From contig NZ_BMKK01000007.1 of assembly GCF_014644295.1 (NCBI RefSeq), positions 1 through 64,000 on the forward strand: a DNA stretch of 64,000 bases. Direction: 5' to 3'. The position numbers were made by a program, and so were the translations under genes. The notes under the pieces were generated by a model that saw only the letters and a list, made by a program, of their open reading frames with translations, did no database searches and was not told the origin of the DNA. Positions within the stretch are counted from its first letter, which is position 1; each line of letters begins with the position of its first letter. Of the stretch, positions 49,473 through 58,691 are shown one piece after another. The DNA is from Emticicia aquatilis. Lineage in GTDB: Bacteria > Bacteroidota > Bacteroidia > Cytophagales > Spirosomataceae.

Positions 49473-50615
49473 ATGAAAAAACTTGCTTTTACAGTTGGTG
49501 CAATGCTGACCATCAGTTCTCTACAAGCCCAACAAATCAAAATTGGTGATAATGCTGGTACAGTAACTTTCGAAGAATACGAACCAAAATCGACTCTTGT
49601 AGTACCCGGAAAAGTTATTAATCGTGCCAAATTTCCGTTTATTGATGTGCATAATCATCAATGGGAAATGAACTCGAAAGAAAATCTTACGAAGCTCATC
49701 ACCGAAATGGACAAGATGAATATGGGCTTGATGGTAAACCTTAGCGGACGTGGATTCAATCAGGACGAAGCTAAAAGTACGGCTGGTTTAGTTGATATGA
49801 TTAGTGCCGTAAAAGCTAACTATCCAACTCGTTTTGCCGTTTTTACGAATATCGATTTCTCGAAAATCAACGAACCAGATTGGACAGCCAAAGCCGTGAA
49901 AACGCTCGAAGAAGATGTAAAACTTCGTGGAGCAAAAGGCCTAAAGATTTATAAAAGTCTTGGGTTTAGTGTGAAAGATAACGGAAAAATCGTACCAGTT
50001 GATGATGCTCGCATCGACCCGATTTGGGCAAAAGCTGGCGAATTGGGTATTCCAGTTTTGATTCACACCGCCGACCCTGCTTCTTTCTGGGACCCACTCA
50101 ATGCTCAAAACGAACGCTGGCTCGAACTCAAAACCCACCCTGGACGTAAGCGTGATGCTGCCGCTGGAAAAGACTATTCGTGGGAGCAACTCATTGAACA
50201 GCAGCATAGTGTATTCAGAAAACACCCAAAAACTACGTTTATTAATGCTCACATGGGCTGGTATCCGAATAATTTGGCTAAACTCGATAGTCTAATGGAT
50301 GCGTTCCCGAATATGTATGCCGAAATCGGGGCGGTAATTGCCGAGTTAGGTCGCCAACCACGTATGGCTAAGAAATTCTTTGAAAAACGACAAGACCGCA
50401 TTCTTTTTGGAAAAGATTCGTGGGTTCCTGACGAATACCAAACTTATTTCAGAGTTTTGGAAAGTGAAGATGAGTATTTTCCATACCACAAAAAATACCA
50501 CGCTTACTGGCGTATGTATGGCTTAGGTCTTTCGGATGAGGTTTTGAAAAAAGTTTACTACAAAAATGCCCTAAAAATTATTCCAGGTTTGGATAAAAGT
50601 AAATTTCCTCAGTGA
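49473..50615 (+). CDS. Exported amidohydrolase family (PF04909-type) metal-dependent hydrolase
   Basis: A 380-residue TIM-barrel hydrolase. The start at 49473 gives a signal peptide (MKKLAFTVGAMLTISSLQA). The metal-site motifs are FIDVHNHQW near the N-terminus, then VLIHTADP, INAHMGWYP and ILFGKDSWVPD, the last with the catalytic Asp. This matches the PF04909 amidohydrolase group, which contains decarboxylases and lactonases. Periplasmic location and absence of catabolic neighbours leave the substrate open. Confidence 0.8.
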   Translation: MKKLAFTVGAMLTISSLQAQQIKIGDNAGTVTFEEYEPKSTLVVPGKVINRAKFPFIDVHNHQWEMNSKENLTKLITEMDKMNMGLMVNLSGRGFNQDEAKSTAGLVDMISAVKANYPTRFAVFTNIDFSKINEPDWTAKAVKTLEEDVKLRGAKGLKIYKSLGFSVKDNGKIVPVDDARIDPIWAKAGELGIPVLIHTADPASFWDPLNAQNERWLELKTHPGRKRDAAAGKDYSWEQLIEQQHSVFRKHPKTTFINAHMGWYPNNLAKLDSLMDAFPNMYAEIGAVIAELGRQPRMAKKFFEKRQDRILFGKDSWVPDEYQTYFRVLESEDEYFPYHKKYHAYWRMYGLGLSDEVLKKVYYKNALKIIPGLDKSKFPQ

Positions 50616-50621
50616 TAGATA

Positions 50622-50673
50622 ATGTTGTTCGAGTAATAGTGATTCATCTTAATCTATTGCTCGCACAACTTGA
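50622..50673 (+). terminator. Hairpin after the amidohydrolase gene
   Basis: GTTGTTCGAGTAATAGTGATT pairs, with regularly spaced mismatches, with AATCTATTGCTCGCACAAC. No U-run follows, so termination efficiency is uncertain. Confidence 0.5.
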
Positions 50674-50716
50674 TGTGCTTATGTAATAAAGCAAGTCTTT
50701 TATCAAAAACACAAAA

Positions 50717-52300
50717 ATGAAGAAGACATTTTTAGCTTTAATATTATTGACGTTTGCATTGGCGTGTACAAAGCCCGATGCAGGTCTACAATCTGTGTCT
50801 TCTATAAGCTTAAAAATTTCAGAGTCCGCAGGTGTTTATTGGATAGGAGAGTCTGAACCAATTTCTCTTAATGCTGAGCTTATAGATAATAAAGGAAACA
50901 TAATTTCAAATTATGCAGGTGAAATAACATATTTTGCCAATGATAAAGAGCTATCTTCAAATATTTATCGCTTTGAAGACGAAGGTAGTTTTACATTCAA
51001 GGCAAAATTAGGTAATAGGCTAAGTTCCGAATCAAACATTTTTACAGTTAAGAATCCTAAAAAAGAATTAAATAAAATCGTTATCGAAAGTGGTTTTGTC
51101 AATAAATATGCTGTAACGCAAACTATCCTTAACTCAGTTCCAGAGTTGAGGGTTAAAGGCTTTGATAATAAAGGAAATGAAATACCGATAAAAAAGGGTC
51201 TAAAAGCAAAAAATAATAATGAGGCAATTGATTTAAACAACTTAATTTTTAGTAAGAAAGGAACTCAAGATATTTCTGTAAATGCGTATGGTAAAGAGAC
51301 AAATATCAAGTTTGAAGTTCGGTCTCCTCGTACTTTTGATTTAATAAAAATCCCTATCATTTTTCATTTTTGCCCACCATACTCAAAAACTGATGAAATT
51401 GCTTATAAAAAAGCCTTAGAAACCTTACAAAATGATTACATTAATTATGTAAATCAAATATTTAGAAATCAATATGAGACAGATATACGACAACATGACC
51501 CTAACGCACAAGATACATTTATAGAGTTTTTTCTTGCCGAAACTGACCCAGATGGAAATAAACTTGAACAAAAAGGCGTAAATATCTTGCCCTTTTCAAG
51601 ACCTCAACAAACATCAATAATATATGACTGGTCAAGTCAAGAAGCAGCTGAATATTTTCAAAAAAGAGATAATTTAATAAGAAGGTGGAATCCTAATTTA
51701 TACTTAAATGTCATTTTAGAGCCGTTTAATAATAATTATGGCTATGCTGGAATTGCCTTTGATGCTGCATTTGATAAAAGTAGAGAAAAGCTAATTCCAA
51801 CCGAGTTTTTTGATTTACCATTAGCTAATTATAATGGTTTCTTTGGTTATCATAGCATTTATATCAAAGAAACCGATATGCCTTTTATTGCTTTAAATGG
51901 ATATTTACATATAAGTCCTTTGAGTACTGAAAATACGCTTATACATGAGATTGGACATATCTTAGGTTTGCCACACATATTTGGTAATTCGACCGAATGC
52001 AGAGATGCTATCCACTCAGATGGTTTACTTGACACTCCCACAGTTTCAAATGGCAAAGTTGTCACTAACTGCGACGGAATTGCATTTACACAAAGAAATG
52101 TGATGGGGTATTTCCCTACTGACAAAAAGTTTTACTTCACTTACGACCAAGTCACTGTAATGAGAGCAAGAATTATAGCAGGATTAAATCTTCCTACGCC
52201 TAACAATAAGGCCAAAGCAGGACGTAAAATTGGTTTGGATGCCAATGCTTCATATTTCAAACAGAGAAATATGATAAAATGTAATGGTTTTGCCAATTAA
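50717..52300 (+). CDS. Zinc metalloprotease lipoprotein (pappalysin M43-like)
   Basis: A 527-residue lipoprotein with lipobox LAC (Cys17 in ALAC). Residues about 25-200 form Ig-like domains (ISLNAELIDNKGN, then LRVKGFDNKGNEI). The catalytic part (about 210-505) has the metzincin motif His410-Glu411-x-x-His414-x-x-Gly417-x-x-His420 in HEIGHILGLPHIF, and a Met-turn NVMGY about 50 residues later. This fits M43B pappalysin-like proteases, which are usually secreted. The gene is AT-rich compared with its neighbours. Confidence 0.78.
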   Translation: MKKTFLALILLTFALACTKPDAGLQSVSSISLKISESAGVYWIGESEPISLNAELIDNKGNIISNYAGEITYFANDKELSSNIYRFEDEGSFTFKAKLGNRLSSESNIFTVKNPKKELNKIVIESGFVNKYAVTQTILNSVPELRVKGFDNKGNEIPIKKGLKAKNNNEAIDLNNLIFSKKGTQDISVNAYGKETNIKFEVRSPRTFDLIKIPIIFHFCPPYSKTDEIAYKKALETLQNDYINYVNQIFRNQYETDIRQHDPNAQDTFIEFFLAETDPDGNKLEQKGVNILPFSRPQQTSIIYDWSSQEAAEYFQKRDNLIRRWNPNLYLNVILEPFNNNYGYAGIAFDAAFDKSREKLIPTEFFDLPLANYNGFFGYHSIYIKETDMPFIALNGYLHISPLSTENTLIHEIGHILGLPHIFGNSTECRDAIHSDGLLDTPTVSNGKVVTNCDGIAFTQRNVMGYFPTDKKFYFTYDQVTVMRARIIAGLNLPTPNNKAKAGRKIGLDANASYFKQRNMIKCNGFAN

Positions 52301-52392
52301 AGATGTGAAGTATTTTATCTTTAGCAAAAGGTTTTAATGTGCATATTTTCAATTTATTAAACATAGAGTTCAAAATTTACCTAAACCAAATC

Positions 52393-54006
52393 ATGAAAAA
52401 AACTTACATCTTCATCACTACAATGTTGATTGTGAGTAACTTAGCTTTTTCGCAAAAGAAAAAAGCCGTAGCTGCTCCAGTTCCCGACAAGCTCGAATTG
52501 CTCAAACAAGAGGTTATCAAAAAAATTGACGACCGTCAAAAGTTTACGCAAGAAGTAAACGACCAAATTTTTAGTTTTGGCGAACTTGGTTTTCAAGAAT
52601 ACGAAACCTCAAAGTATTTAACCAATCTTCTCGAAAAAAATGGCTTCACAGTTGAGCGTGGCGTGGCAGGAATGCCCACCGCTTGGATTGCTAAGTGGGG
52701 TTCGGGCAAGCCTGTAATTGCTATCGGTAGCGATATCGACTGTATTCCAAAAGCATCGCAAAAACCGGGTGTGGCTTACAAAGACCCAATCGTTGAAGGA
52801 GCCCCAGGACATGGAGAAGGTCATAATTCGGGTCAGGCTCTCAATATTACCGCAGTATTAGCCTTGAAAGAAGTCATGGAGCGTGATAAAATTCCGGGAA
52901 CATTAATGTTATGGCCGGGTGTAGCCGAAGAGCAAGTAGGAGCGAAGGCGATTTTCGTGCGTGAAGGTTACTTCAAAGATGTTGACGCTTGTATTTTTAC
53001 GCACGTGGGTGATAATTTGGGCGTATCGTGGGGAGATGCAGGAAACAATGGTTTAGTGTCGGTTAAATTTCATTTTGAAGGTGAAGCTGCTCACGCAGCA
53101 GGAGCTCCGTGGCGTGGACGCAGTGCTTTAGATGCCGTAGAGTTGATGGATATTGGTTGGAATTTTAAGCGTGAACACTTAGAAACTACGCAGCGTTCGC
53201 ACTACGTAATTTCGGATGGTGGCGACCAACCTAACGTTGTGCCATCGAAGGCTACGGTTTGGTATTATTTCCGTGACCGTACCTATCCACGCATCAGAAA
53301 ACTATTTGAAAGTGGTTTGAAAATTGCCGAAGGTGCTGCCATGATGACCGATACGAAGTTTACTTATGAGATTTTGGGTAGTGCATGGCCGGGGCATTTT
53401 AATAAGCCAATCGCCGATGCGATGTATCAGAATATCAAGCGTGTAGGTTTGCCACAATGGTCAGAAGAAGACCAAATGTTGGCCAAAGCTGCTCAAAAAG
53501 AGCTAAAAGCTCCAAAAGTTGAGGGCTTAGCCATGAAACTCGATACCATGAGTGAGCCAGTTTACTCGCCAAATATTGTTCGTCAAGGTGGCTCCGATGA
53601 TATTGCCGATATTTCGTGGTCTTTGCCAACGGTGGTTTTGCGTTACCCATCAAATATGCCAGGAATGCCAGGGCATCACTGGGCAAATGCCATCACGATG
53701 GCCACTCCGATTGCCCATAAAGGTTGTACAGCAGGAGCAAAAGCCGAGGCACTAACGATTTTGGATATGCTTTTCAAGCCAGAAATTATCAAGAATGCTT
53801 GGGAATATTATAATAAAGAGCAAACGAAAGAAATCAAATACACGCCACTTATCTCGAAAGATGATAAACCAGCGATTCAGTTGAATAAGGAAATCATGGA
53901 GAAATTTCGCCCAGAGATGAGCAAATATTACTATGATTCGACAAAATATAAAACCTATTTGGAGCAACTCGGAATTAAATATCCGACTGTGAGAGCAGAA
54001 AAGTAG
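52393..54006 (+). CDS. Exported M20 family amidohydrolase/peptidase (AbgB-like)
   Basis: A 537-residue protein; the ATG at 52393 gives a signal peptide (MKKTYIFITTMLIVSNLAFS). It follows the E. coli AbgB plan: IAIGSDIDCIP, a metal motif, VAEEQVGAKAIFVREGYF, the dimerisation domain with GRSALDAVELMDIG, QPNVVPSKA, AEGAAMMTDT and DIADISWSLP. The usual HACGH metal motif reads HGEGHNSG, so the Cys ligand is missing. Export and substitution suggest a substrate other than p-aminobenzoyl-glutamate. It is convergent with a small gene across a perfect hairpin. Confidence 0.82.
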   Translation: MKKTYIFITTMLIVSNLAFSQKKKAVAAPVPDKLELLKQEVIKKIDDRQKFTQEVNDQIFSFGELGFQEYETSKYLTNLLEKNGFTVERGVAGMPTAWIAKWGSGKPVIAIGSDIDCIPKASQKPGVAYKDPIVEGAPGHGEGHNSGQALNITAVLALKEVMERDKIPGTLMLWPGVAEEQVGAKAIFVREGYFKDVDACIFTHVGDNLGVSWGDAGNNGLVSVKFHFEGEAAHAAGAPWRGRSALDAVELMDIGWNFKREHLETTQRSHYVISDGGDQPNVVPSKATVWYYFRDRTYPRIRKLFESGLKIAEGAAMMTDTKFTYEILGSAWPGHFNKPIADAMYQNIKRVGLPQWSEEDQMLAKAAQKELKAPKVEGLAMKLDTMSEPVYSPNIVRQGGSDDIADISWSLPTVVLRYPSNMPGMPGHHWANAITMATPIAHKGCTAGAKAEALTILDMLFKPEIIKNAWEYYNKEQTKEIKYTPLISKDDKPAIQLNKEIMEKFRPEMSKYYYDSTKYKTYLEQLGIKYPTVRAEK

Positions 54007-54014
54007 GGGTTGGT

Positions 54015-54096
54015 AGTTTTCAATTTGCAGTCTTCAATTTATCGGTAAATAGTCGTTTGACTAAAACTGTAAATTGTGGACTGCAAATTGAAAACT
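54015..54096. terminator. Bidirectional hairpin of stutter words
   Basis: AGTTTTCAATTTGCAGTC (54015-54032) is exactly complementary to 54079-54096. TTCAATTT is repeated inside the left arm region. It lies between convergent M20 and unknown genes. Confidence 0.65.
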
Positions 54097-54102
54097 TTTC
54101 TA

Positions 54103-54507
54103 TCAATCTTCTGGAAAAGGAATAAAAATAAATCCTGCAAATTCGGCTTCGATTACGAACAAGCAACAGTATTCATCGGCATTTTTGTAGTTTTCTTTGA
54201 AAAGCTCAATAGATTCTTCGCCAATGAGTTTACGCTGTACGAATTCATCCAAAAACGATGCTTTATAATCGAATTGTGTATCGAAATCAAGTCTTGTAAA
54301 AAGCATTTGTCCAACCTCAACCAATGTGCGATTGACCACAAAAATCGGATAATCCGAAAAACCACGTTTACGGATTTGATAAGATGCTTCTTTCAGATGG
54401 TCAGATACTTTTATAAAATCACCTGCAACCTGACTCATAATTTTTTGGTCGAGTTCGGGCGAGTTTACATCATCTAAAATTGTATTTTCGTTTGAGTGTG
54501 AAGTCAT
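54103..54507 (-). CDS. Conserved-looking cytoplasmic protein of unknown function
   Basis: A 134-residue soluble protein, mostly helical in the first two thirds (DFIKVSDHLKEASYQIRKRGFSDYPIFVV) and ending in a strand-rich hydrophobic C-terminus (CCLFVIEAEFAGFIFIPFPED). There is no signal peptide. I do not recognise a domain, but the gene has an exact promoter and a terminator, so it is real. Single-gene unit. Confidence 0.7.
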   Translation of the reverse strand: MTSHSNENTILDDVNSPELDQKIMSQVAGDFIKVSDHLKEASYQIRKRGFSDYPIFVVNRTLVEVGQMLFTRLDFDTQFDYKASFLDEFVQRKLIGEESIELFKENYKNADEYCCLFVIEAEFAGFIFIPFPED

Positions 54508-54823
54508 TTTATTTTATATTTGTAAATGTCTGATAATTAATGAATTATAGTTGACTCGAATAGCTAATTATAATTCTTTTGCAAAGTTAAATACTTCCTA
54601 AATTAAAGTCAAAATTCCATTTCTTTCTAACCATAAATTTACCCGATTAATTCATTTTTAGTGAAAGTAAAGAATTAAACAAGGCCTTTTTTCGTTATAA
54701 AATCTCAAACGTTAGTGGTTTTCGGCCAATCTACGAATCCTCACACACAGGATTTTACTTCAAGTTTTTATCATTTTTCTGTCTCGAAAACCTAAAATTA
54801 TTTTTCACTTTAACCCTACACAC
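54508..54823. other. 316-bp divergent intergenic region
   Basis: Contains the promoter for the minus-strand gene (54582-54612) and AT-rich DNA; nothing else I can name. No exact TAnnTTTG box for the antiporter pair was found on the plus strand. Confidence 0.5.
54582..54612 (-). promoter_or_regulatory. Promoter of the 134-residue protein gene
   Basis: Minus-strand TTG (54612-54610), 20 bp, TAACTTTG (54589-54582): an exact match to the Bacteroidota consensus, giving a leader of about 70 nt. Confidence 0.65.
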
Positions 54824-56026
54824 ATGACTACAACAATTATAATAACCATTTGTACATTACTACTTTTAGCTTACGTTTTTGATATTACTTCGGCCAAAAC
54901 CAAAATACCTTCGGTTATTTTACTACTCGTTTTGGGGTGGATTGTGCGGCAAGGTGTCGATTTTTTTGAGTTACGAGTACCAAATCTGACAGCCATTTTG
55001 CCAATTTTGGGCACTGTTGGTTTGATTCTGATTGTCTTGGAAGGCTCATTGGAATTAGAACTAAACAAATCCAAATTTCCGATGATTGGTAAATCTTCAA
55101 TAGTGGCTTTCTTTCCGATATTGCTTTTTAGCCTTGCTTTGGCTTGGGCGTTTCAGTATTTTGGCAATGTTTCGTTCAAGATAGCTTTAGCAAATGCCAT
55201 TCCGTTGGCTATTATTAGTAGTGCTATTGCTATTCCGAGTGCCAAAAACCTGTCGCCCGAAAACCGAGAATTCATCACTTATGAAAGTAGCCTATCCGAT
55301 ATTTTTGGAGTAATTTTCTTTAATTTTATTACACTCAATGATAGCATAGGCTCAGATTCGGTTTGGCATTTTTTGCTCGAACTTGTGCTAATCATTATTG
55401 TTTCGTTTGTGGCTACGCTCGGGCTTGCCTTTTTGCTGAGCCGAATCAAGCACCACGTAAAATATGTACCGATAATTCTGCTTATTGTTTTGATTTATAG
55501 CATTTCAAAAATCTACCATTTGCCTGCGTTGATTTTTATTTTGCTTTTTGGATTGTTTTTGGGAAATCTTGATGAACTAAAAGGCTTCAAACTAATCAAT
55601 AAACTTCACCCCGAAATTCTTGATAAAGAGGTACACAAGTTTGGTGAACTAACTACCGAAATCGCTTTTCTGATTCGTGCTTTGTTCTTTTTATTATTCG
55701 GTTTTTTGATTGAAACCACCGAAATCTTGAACCTCGACACAATCCTTTGGGCGGTACTCATAACACTTGGAATCTACTCGCTAAGAATAGCTTTTTTAAA
55801 GTTTGTGAAAATAGAATTCTTGCCGATTCTGTTTATTGCACCTCGCGGGCTAATTACAATTTTGTTATTTTTATCAATTCCACTCGGACAAACCATTACT
55901 TTGGCCAATAAATCATTAATAATTCAAGTCATAATTCTAACCGCACTCGTGATGATGTTTGGTTTGATGCAAACAAAAGAAAATGAAAAACACACTGAAG
56001 AAACTAAAACCGACGAAGTTATTTAA
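54824..56026 (+). CDS. Cation:proton antiporter (CPA1/NhaP-like)
   Basis: A 400-residue inner-membrane protein with 11-12 helices. TM1 is followed by KIPSVILLLVLGWIVRQG; the transport core has YESSLSDIFGVIFFNF, with an Ser-Asp pair where CPA1 proteins usually have Asn-Asp. Another hallmark is FIAPRGLITILLFLSIPLG, the Arg-Gly-Leu helix typical of NhaP-type exchangers. A short charged cytoplasmic tail replaces the TrkA-C/RCK domains found in larger relatives. It overlaps nhaA by 44 bp. Confidence 0.82.
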   Translation: MTTTIIITICTLLLLAYVFDITSAKTKIPSVILLLVLGWIVRQGVDFFELRVPNLTAILPILGTVGLILIVLEGSLELELNKSKFPMIGKSSIVAFFPILLFSLALAWAFQYFGNVSFKIALANAIPLAIISSAIAIPSAKNLSPENREFITYESSLSDIFGVIFFNFITLNDSIGSDSVWHFLLELVLIIIVSFVATLGLAFLLSRIKHHVKYVPIILLIVLIYSISKIYHLPALIFILLFGLFLGNLDELKGFKLINKLHPEILDKEVHKFGELTTEIAFLIRALFFLLFGFLIETTEILNLDTILWAVLITLGIYSLRIAFLKFVKIEFLPILFIAPRGLITILLFLSIPLGQTITLANKSLIIQVIILTALVMMFGLMQTKENEKHTEETKTDEVI

Positions 56027-57155
56027 GGATTTTTTTGAAAGCGAGAAATCGGGCGGGCTTACCTTAATTGTCTGTACGGCCGTTTCGCTGATTATTGCTA
56101 ACTCGACTTGGGCAAGTAGCTACGAGCATTTTTGGCATACAGATTTCGCAGGGCATGGTATTGCTCACTGGATAAACGATGGACTAATGACAATCTTTTT
56201 TTTGTTGATTGGGTTGGAATTAGAGCGTGAAATTTACCAAGGCGAACTCTCAAATATCAAAGATGCTCTTTTACCCATTTTTGCTGCTATCGGTGGAATG
56301 TTACTACCAGCTGGAATATTTTATCTGCTTACTTACGGAACAGAAGGGCAAGCAGGAATTGGCATTCCGATGGCTACCGATATTGCTTTTGCACTCGGCA
56401 TCCTGTCGTTGCTCGGAAGTAGAGTGCCAACTTCACTCAAAGTTTTCCTGACAGCATTGGCAGTTATTGATGATTTAGGAGCGATTTTCGTGATTGCGAT
56501 TTTTTACACAAAAACCATTTTGTGGATGAATCTTTTTATCGCTTTAAGCATTTTTGTTGTGTTGTTAATCTTCAATCGACTAAAAATACGAAACTTGATT
56601 CCGTATTTAATTGGCGGTGTTGCGATGTGGTATTTTATGCTCAATTCGGGTGTTCATGCAACAATCACGGGCGTACTATTGGCTTTTGCCGTTCCGTTTG
56701 GCAATGGCGATGAAAAATCGACTTCGTATATTTTGCAACATTTTCTTCATCGACCAGTGGCATTTATTATACTGCCGCTTTTTGCGTTGGCCAATACAGC
56801 CATTGCCATTGATGGGAATATCGTAGAAACACTGACTCAAAATTACAGTTTGGGTATTGCCTTTGGCTTAATCGTGGGAAAACCTTTGGGTATATTTTTG
56901 ATAAGTTTTGTAGTAGTTTCGTTGGGAATTTGTAAACTTCCTTTCGATTTAGATTGGAAATCTATCATCGGAGCAGGGCTTTTGGGTGGAATTGGCTTTA
57001 CAATGTCTATATTTATTACACTATTGGCTTTTGAAGATGCGATTGTCATCAACAACGCTAAATTTATGATACTGACGGCCTCGTTGCTTGCGGGAATGTT
57101 AGGATATTTCTACTTGAAATTTACGCTGAAAAATGAAGTTGTGGAGGTTGAATAA
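55983..57155 (+). CDS. nhaA: Na+/H+ antiporter NhaA
   Basis: A 390-residue inner-membrane antiporter that expels Na+ or Li+ in exchange for protons and maintains pH. The ion-binding residues keep E. coli numbering: Asp133 (MATDIAFALGIL) and Asp163-Asp164 (VIDDLGAIFV). GGLTLIVCTAVSLIIANS at the start and LLGGIGFTMSIFITLLAF near the end are standard. The start lies inside the last 44 bp of the upstream antiporter gene, in a different frame, so translational coupling is likely. Confidence 0.94.
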   Translation: MKNTLKKLKPTKLFKDFFESEKSGGLTLIVCTAVSLIIANSTWASSYEHFWHTDFAGHGIAHWINDGLMTIFFLLIGLELEREIYQGELSNIKDALLPIFAAIGGMLLPAGIFYLLTYGTEGQAGIGIPMATDIAFALGILSLLGSRVPTSLKVFLTALAVIDDLGAIFVIAIFYTKTILWMNLFIALSIFVVLLIFNRLKIRNLIPYLIGGVAMWYFMLNSGVHATITGVLLAFAVPFGNGDEKSTSYILQHFLHRPVAFIILPLFALANTAIAIDGNIVETLTQNYSLGIAFGLIVGKPLGIFLISFVVVSLGICKLPFDLDWKSIIGAGLLGGIGFTMSIFITLLAFEDAIVINNAKFMILTASLLAGMLGYFYLKFTLKNEVVEVE

Positions 57156-57180
57156 ATGAAAACGTAGAAAGTGTAGGACC

Positions 57181-57213
57181 AACGCTGACAGGGTTCAAAA
57201 CCCTGCCAGCGTT
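57181..57213. repeat. REP-like hairpin (AACGCTG family)
   Basis: AACGCTGACAGGGTT (57181-57195), loop CAA, then AACCCTGCCAGCGTT (57199-57213): a 15-bp stem with one mismatch, preceded by GTAGGAC as in the hairpin at 47323. It can serve as the nhaA terminator, although no U-run follows. Confidence 0.65.
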
Positions 57214-57253
57214 CATTTTCGTACAAAGCAGAGTTGAACCAAGATTTAATTGC

Positions 57254-57317
57254 GGTGTGATGCACCTTTTAGGAATATGTAAATTTTTGTACTAAAAATA
57301 TTATGGTGCTATGCACC
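57254..57317. repeat. REP-like pair (GGTG...GCACC)
   Basis: GGTGTGATGCACC (57254-57266) and GGTGCTATGCACC (57305-57317) are 13-nt palindromic words 38 bp apart. Between them CTTTTAG and CTAAAAA also pair, so the whole forms one larger hairpin. Confidence 0.6.
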
Positions 57318-57389
57318 TATTTTTATAAAATGTCTGAATAGTACTACAAAACATTCGTAAATCGAATTATTCGTAAATCGTCATTCCAC

Positions 57390-58607
57390 TTACATTCTCG
57401 CTGCAATCAGTAAACTCAAATCTTTATATCGAAGATTAAAACGTTGGGCAATCGAAAGGTTTGTGAGGCTACCTTTGAAGCAGTAAACACCTTTTGTAAA
57501 CCATTGCTTGGCAAAAATCATATCTTCTATTCCGCCAACATGACCAGTTTTTAGAAGGAATGGTGTAAATACATTGCTCAAAGCAATACTTGCAGTATGT
57601 GCTACCCTTGATGCAATATTTGGTACACAATAATGCGTAATACCGTATTTCTGAAAGGTCGGATGCTTGTGTGTTGTCATTTCCGAAGTTTCAAAACAGC
57701 CACCTTGGTCAATTGACACATCAATGATTATCGAATTATTTTTCATTTTCGATACCATTTCTTCGGTAACTACCATCGGAGCCACACCATCTTCGGCACG
57801 CATTGCTCCGATAACTACATCAGCACGAGCGAGTGCGTCTCCGAGTGTATCAGAATCTATAATTGAAGTATAAATATGTTGCCCGACTGCATACTTTAGG
57901 CGTTGAAGTCGATAAATGTGTTGGTCAAAAACCTTGATTTCTGCTCCTAAACCGAGTGCTGTTCGGGCTGCGTATTCGCCTACTGTACCCGCTCCGATAA
58001 TCACGATTTTGGTGGGTGGCACGCCTGTAATTCCACCCAAAATCATTCCACGACCATCATGAACGCTGCTCAGGTATTCGGCCGCTATAAGCATCACGGT
58101 GCTTCCTGCAATTTCGCTCATGGTTCTGATAATCGGGAAGTTACCCACTTTATCTTGAATTAACTCAAAACCAATACCTGTCACTCGTTTTTCGTTGAGT
58201 TGCTCAAAATATGAGCGAGAAAGATTCGGTACGTTCAACGTCGAAATAACCGTCTGTCCAGTTTTCAGATAAGCCATTTCTGCTTCAACCAACGGTTCGA
58301 TTTTTACAATCAAATCAGCCTCAAAAACTTCTTCAGGACTATAAACAATCTTTGCACCCGCTTCGCTGTAATCATTATCTGAGAATTTCGCACCTTCGCC
58401 AGCACCTTTTTCTATGATTACCTCATGACCATTTCTGACCAACAAAGTAACCGATTCGGGCGTAAGTGCAATGCGATTTTCCTGCAACGAAACTTCACGT
58501 GGAAGACCAATAAAAAGGCTTTTCTTTCCTCTTTTTATCATCTCTGGCGACTCTTGTGGATAGAGTGTCGATTGTCGTGCTAATTCTGAAAGTGATTGTC
58601 CTGTCAT
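57390..58607 (-). CDS. ald: Alanine dehydrogenase / PNT family
   Basis: A 405-residue NAD-dependent enzyme that interconverts L-alanine with pyruvate and ammonia. It has the N-terminal family signature GLPREVSLQENRIALTPESV, KIEPLVEAEM in the middle, the Rossmann motif VVIIGAGTVGEYAARTALGLG, and IIDVSIDQGGCFETS near the active site. The first 25 residues form an extension before GLPREVSLQ, as in other Bacteroidota members. Related to transhydrogenase alpha subunits, but full-length and without partner genes, so alanine dehydrogenase is preferred. Confidence 0.85.
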   Translation of the reverse strand: MTGQSLSELARQSTLYPQESPEMIKRGKKSLFIGLPREVSLQENRIALTPESVTLLVRNGHEVIIEKGAGEGAKFSDNDYSEAGAKIVYSPEEVFEADLIVKIEPLVEAEMAYLKTGQTVISTLNVPNLSRSYFEQLNEKRVTGIGFELIQDKVGNFPIIRTMSEIAGSTVMLIAAEYLSSVHDGRGMILGGITGVPPTKIVIIGAGTVGEYAARTALGLGAEIKVFDQHIYRLQRLKYAVGQHIYTSIIDSDTLGDALARADVVIGAMRAEDGVAPMVVTEEMVSKMKNNSIIIDVSIDQGGCFETSEMTTHKHPTFQKYGITHYCVPNIASRVAHTASIALSNVFTPFLLKTGHVGGIEDMIFAKQWFTKGVYCFKGSLTNLSIAQRFNLRYKDLSLLIAARM

Positions 58608-58691
58608 TGTTTAGTTACTTGGGGACTTGTTTACTGGAAAACTTGTTATTAAGAAATTGACTGGTGAGTTTGGTTATTCTTAACGGGTATT

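Noticed and set aside
54076-54477. 133-residue plus-strand ORF opposite the 54103-54507 gene
   Set aside because: The minus-strand frame has an exact promoter, a standard start and a convergent hairpin at its end, while this frame runs through that hairpin.
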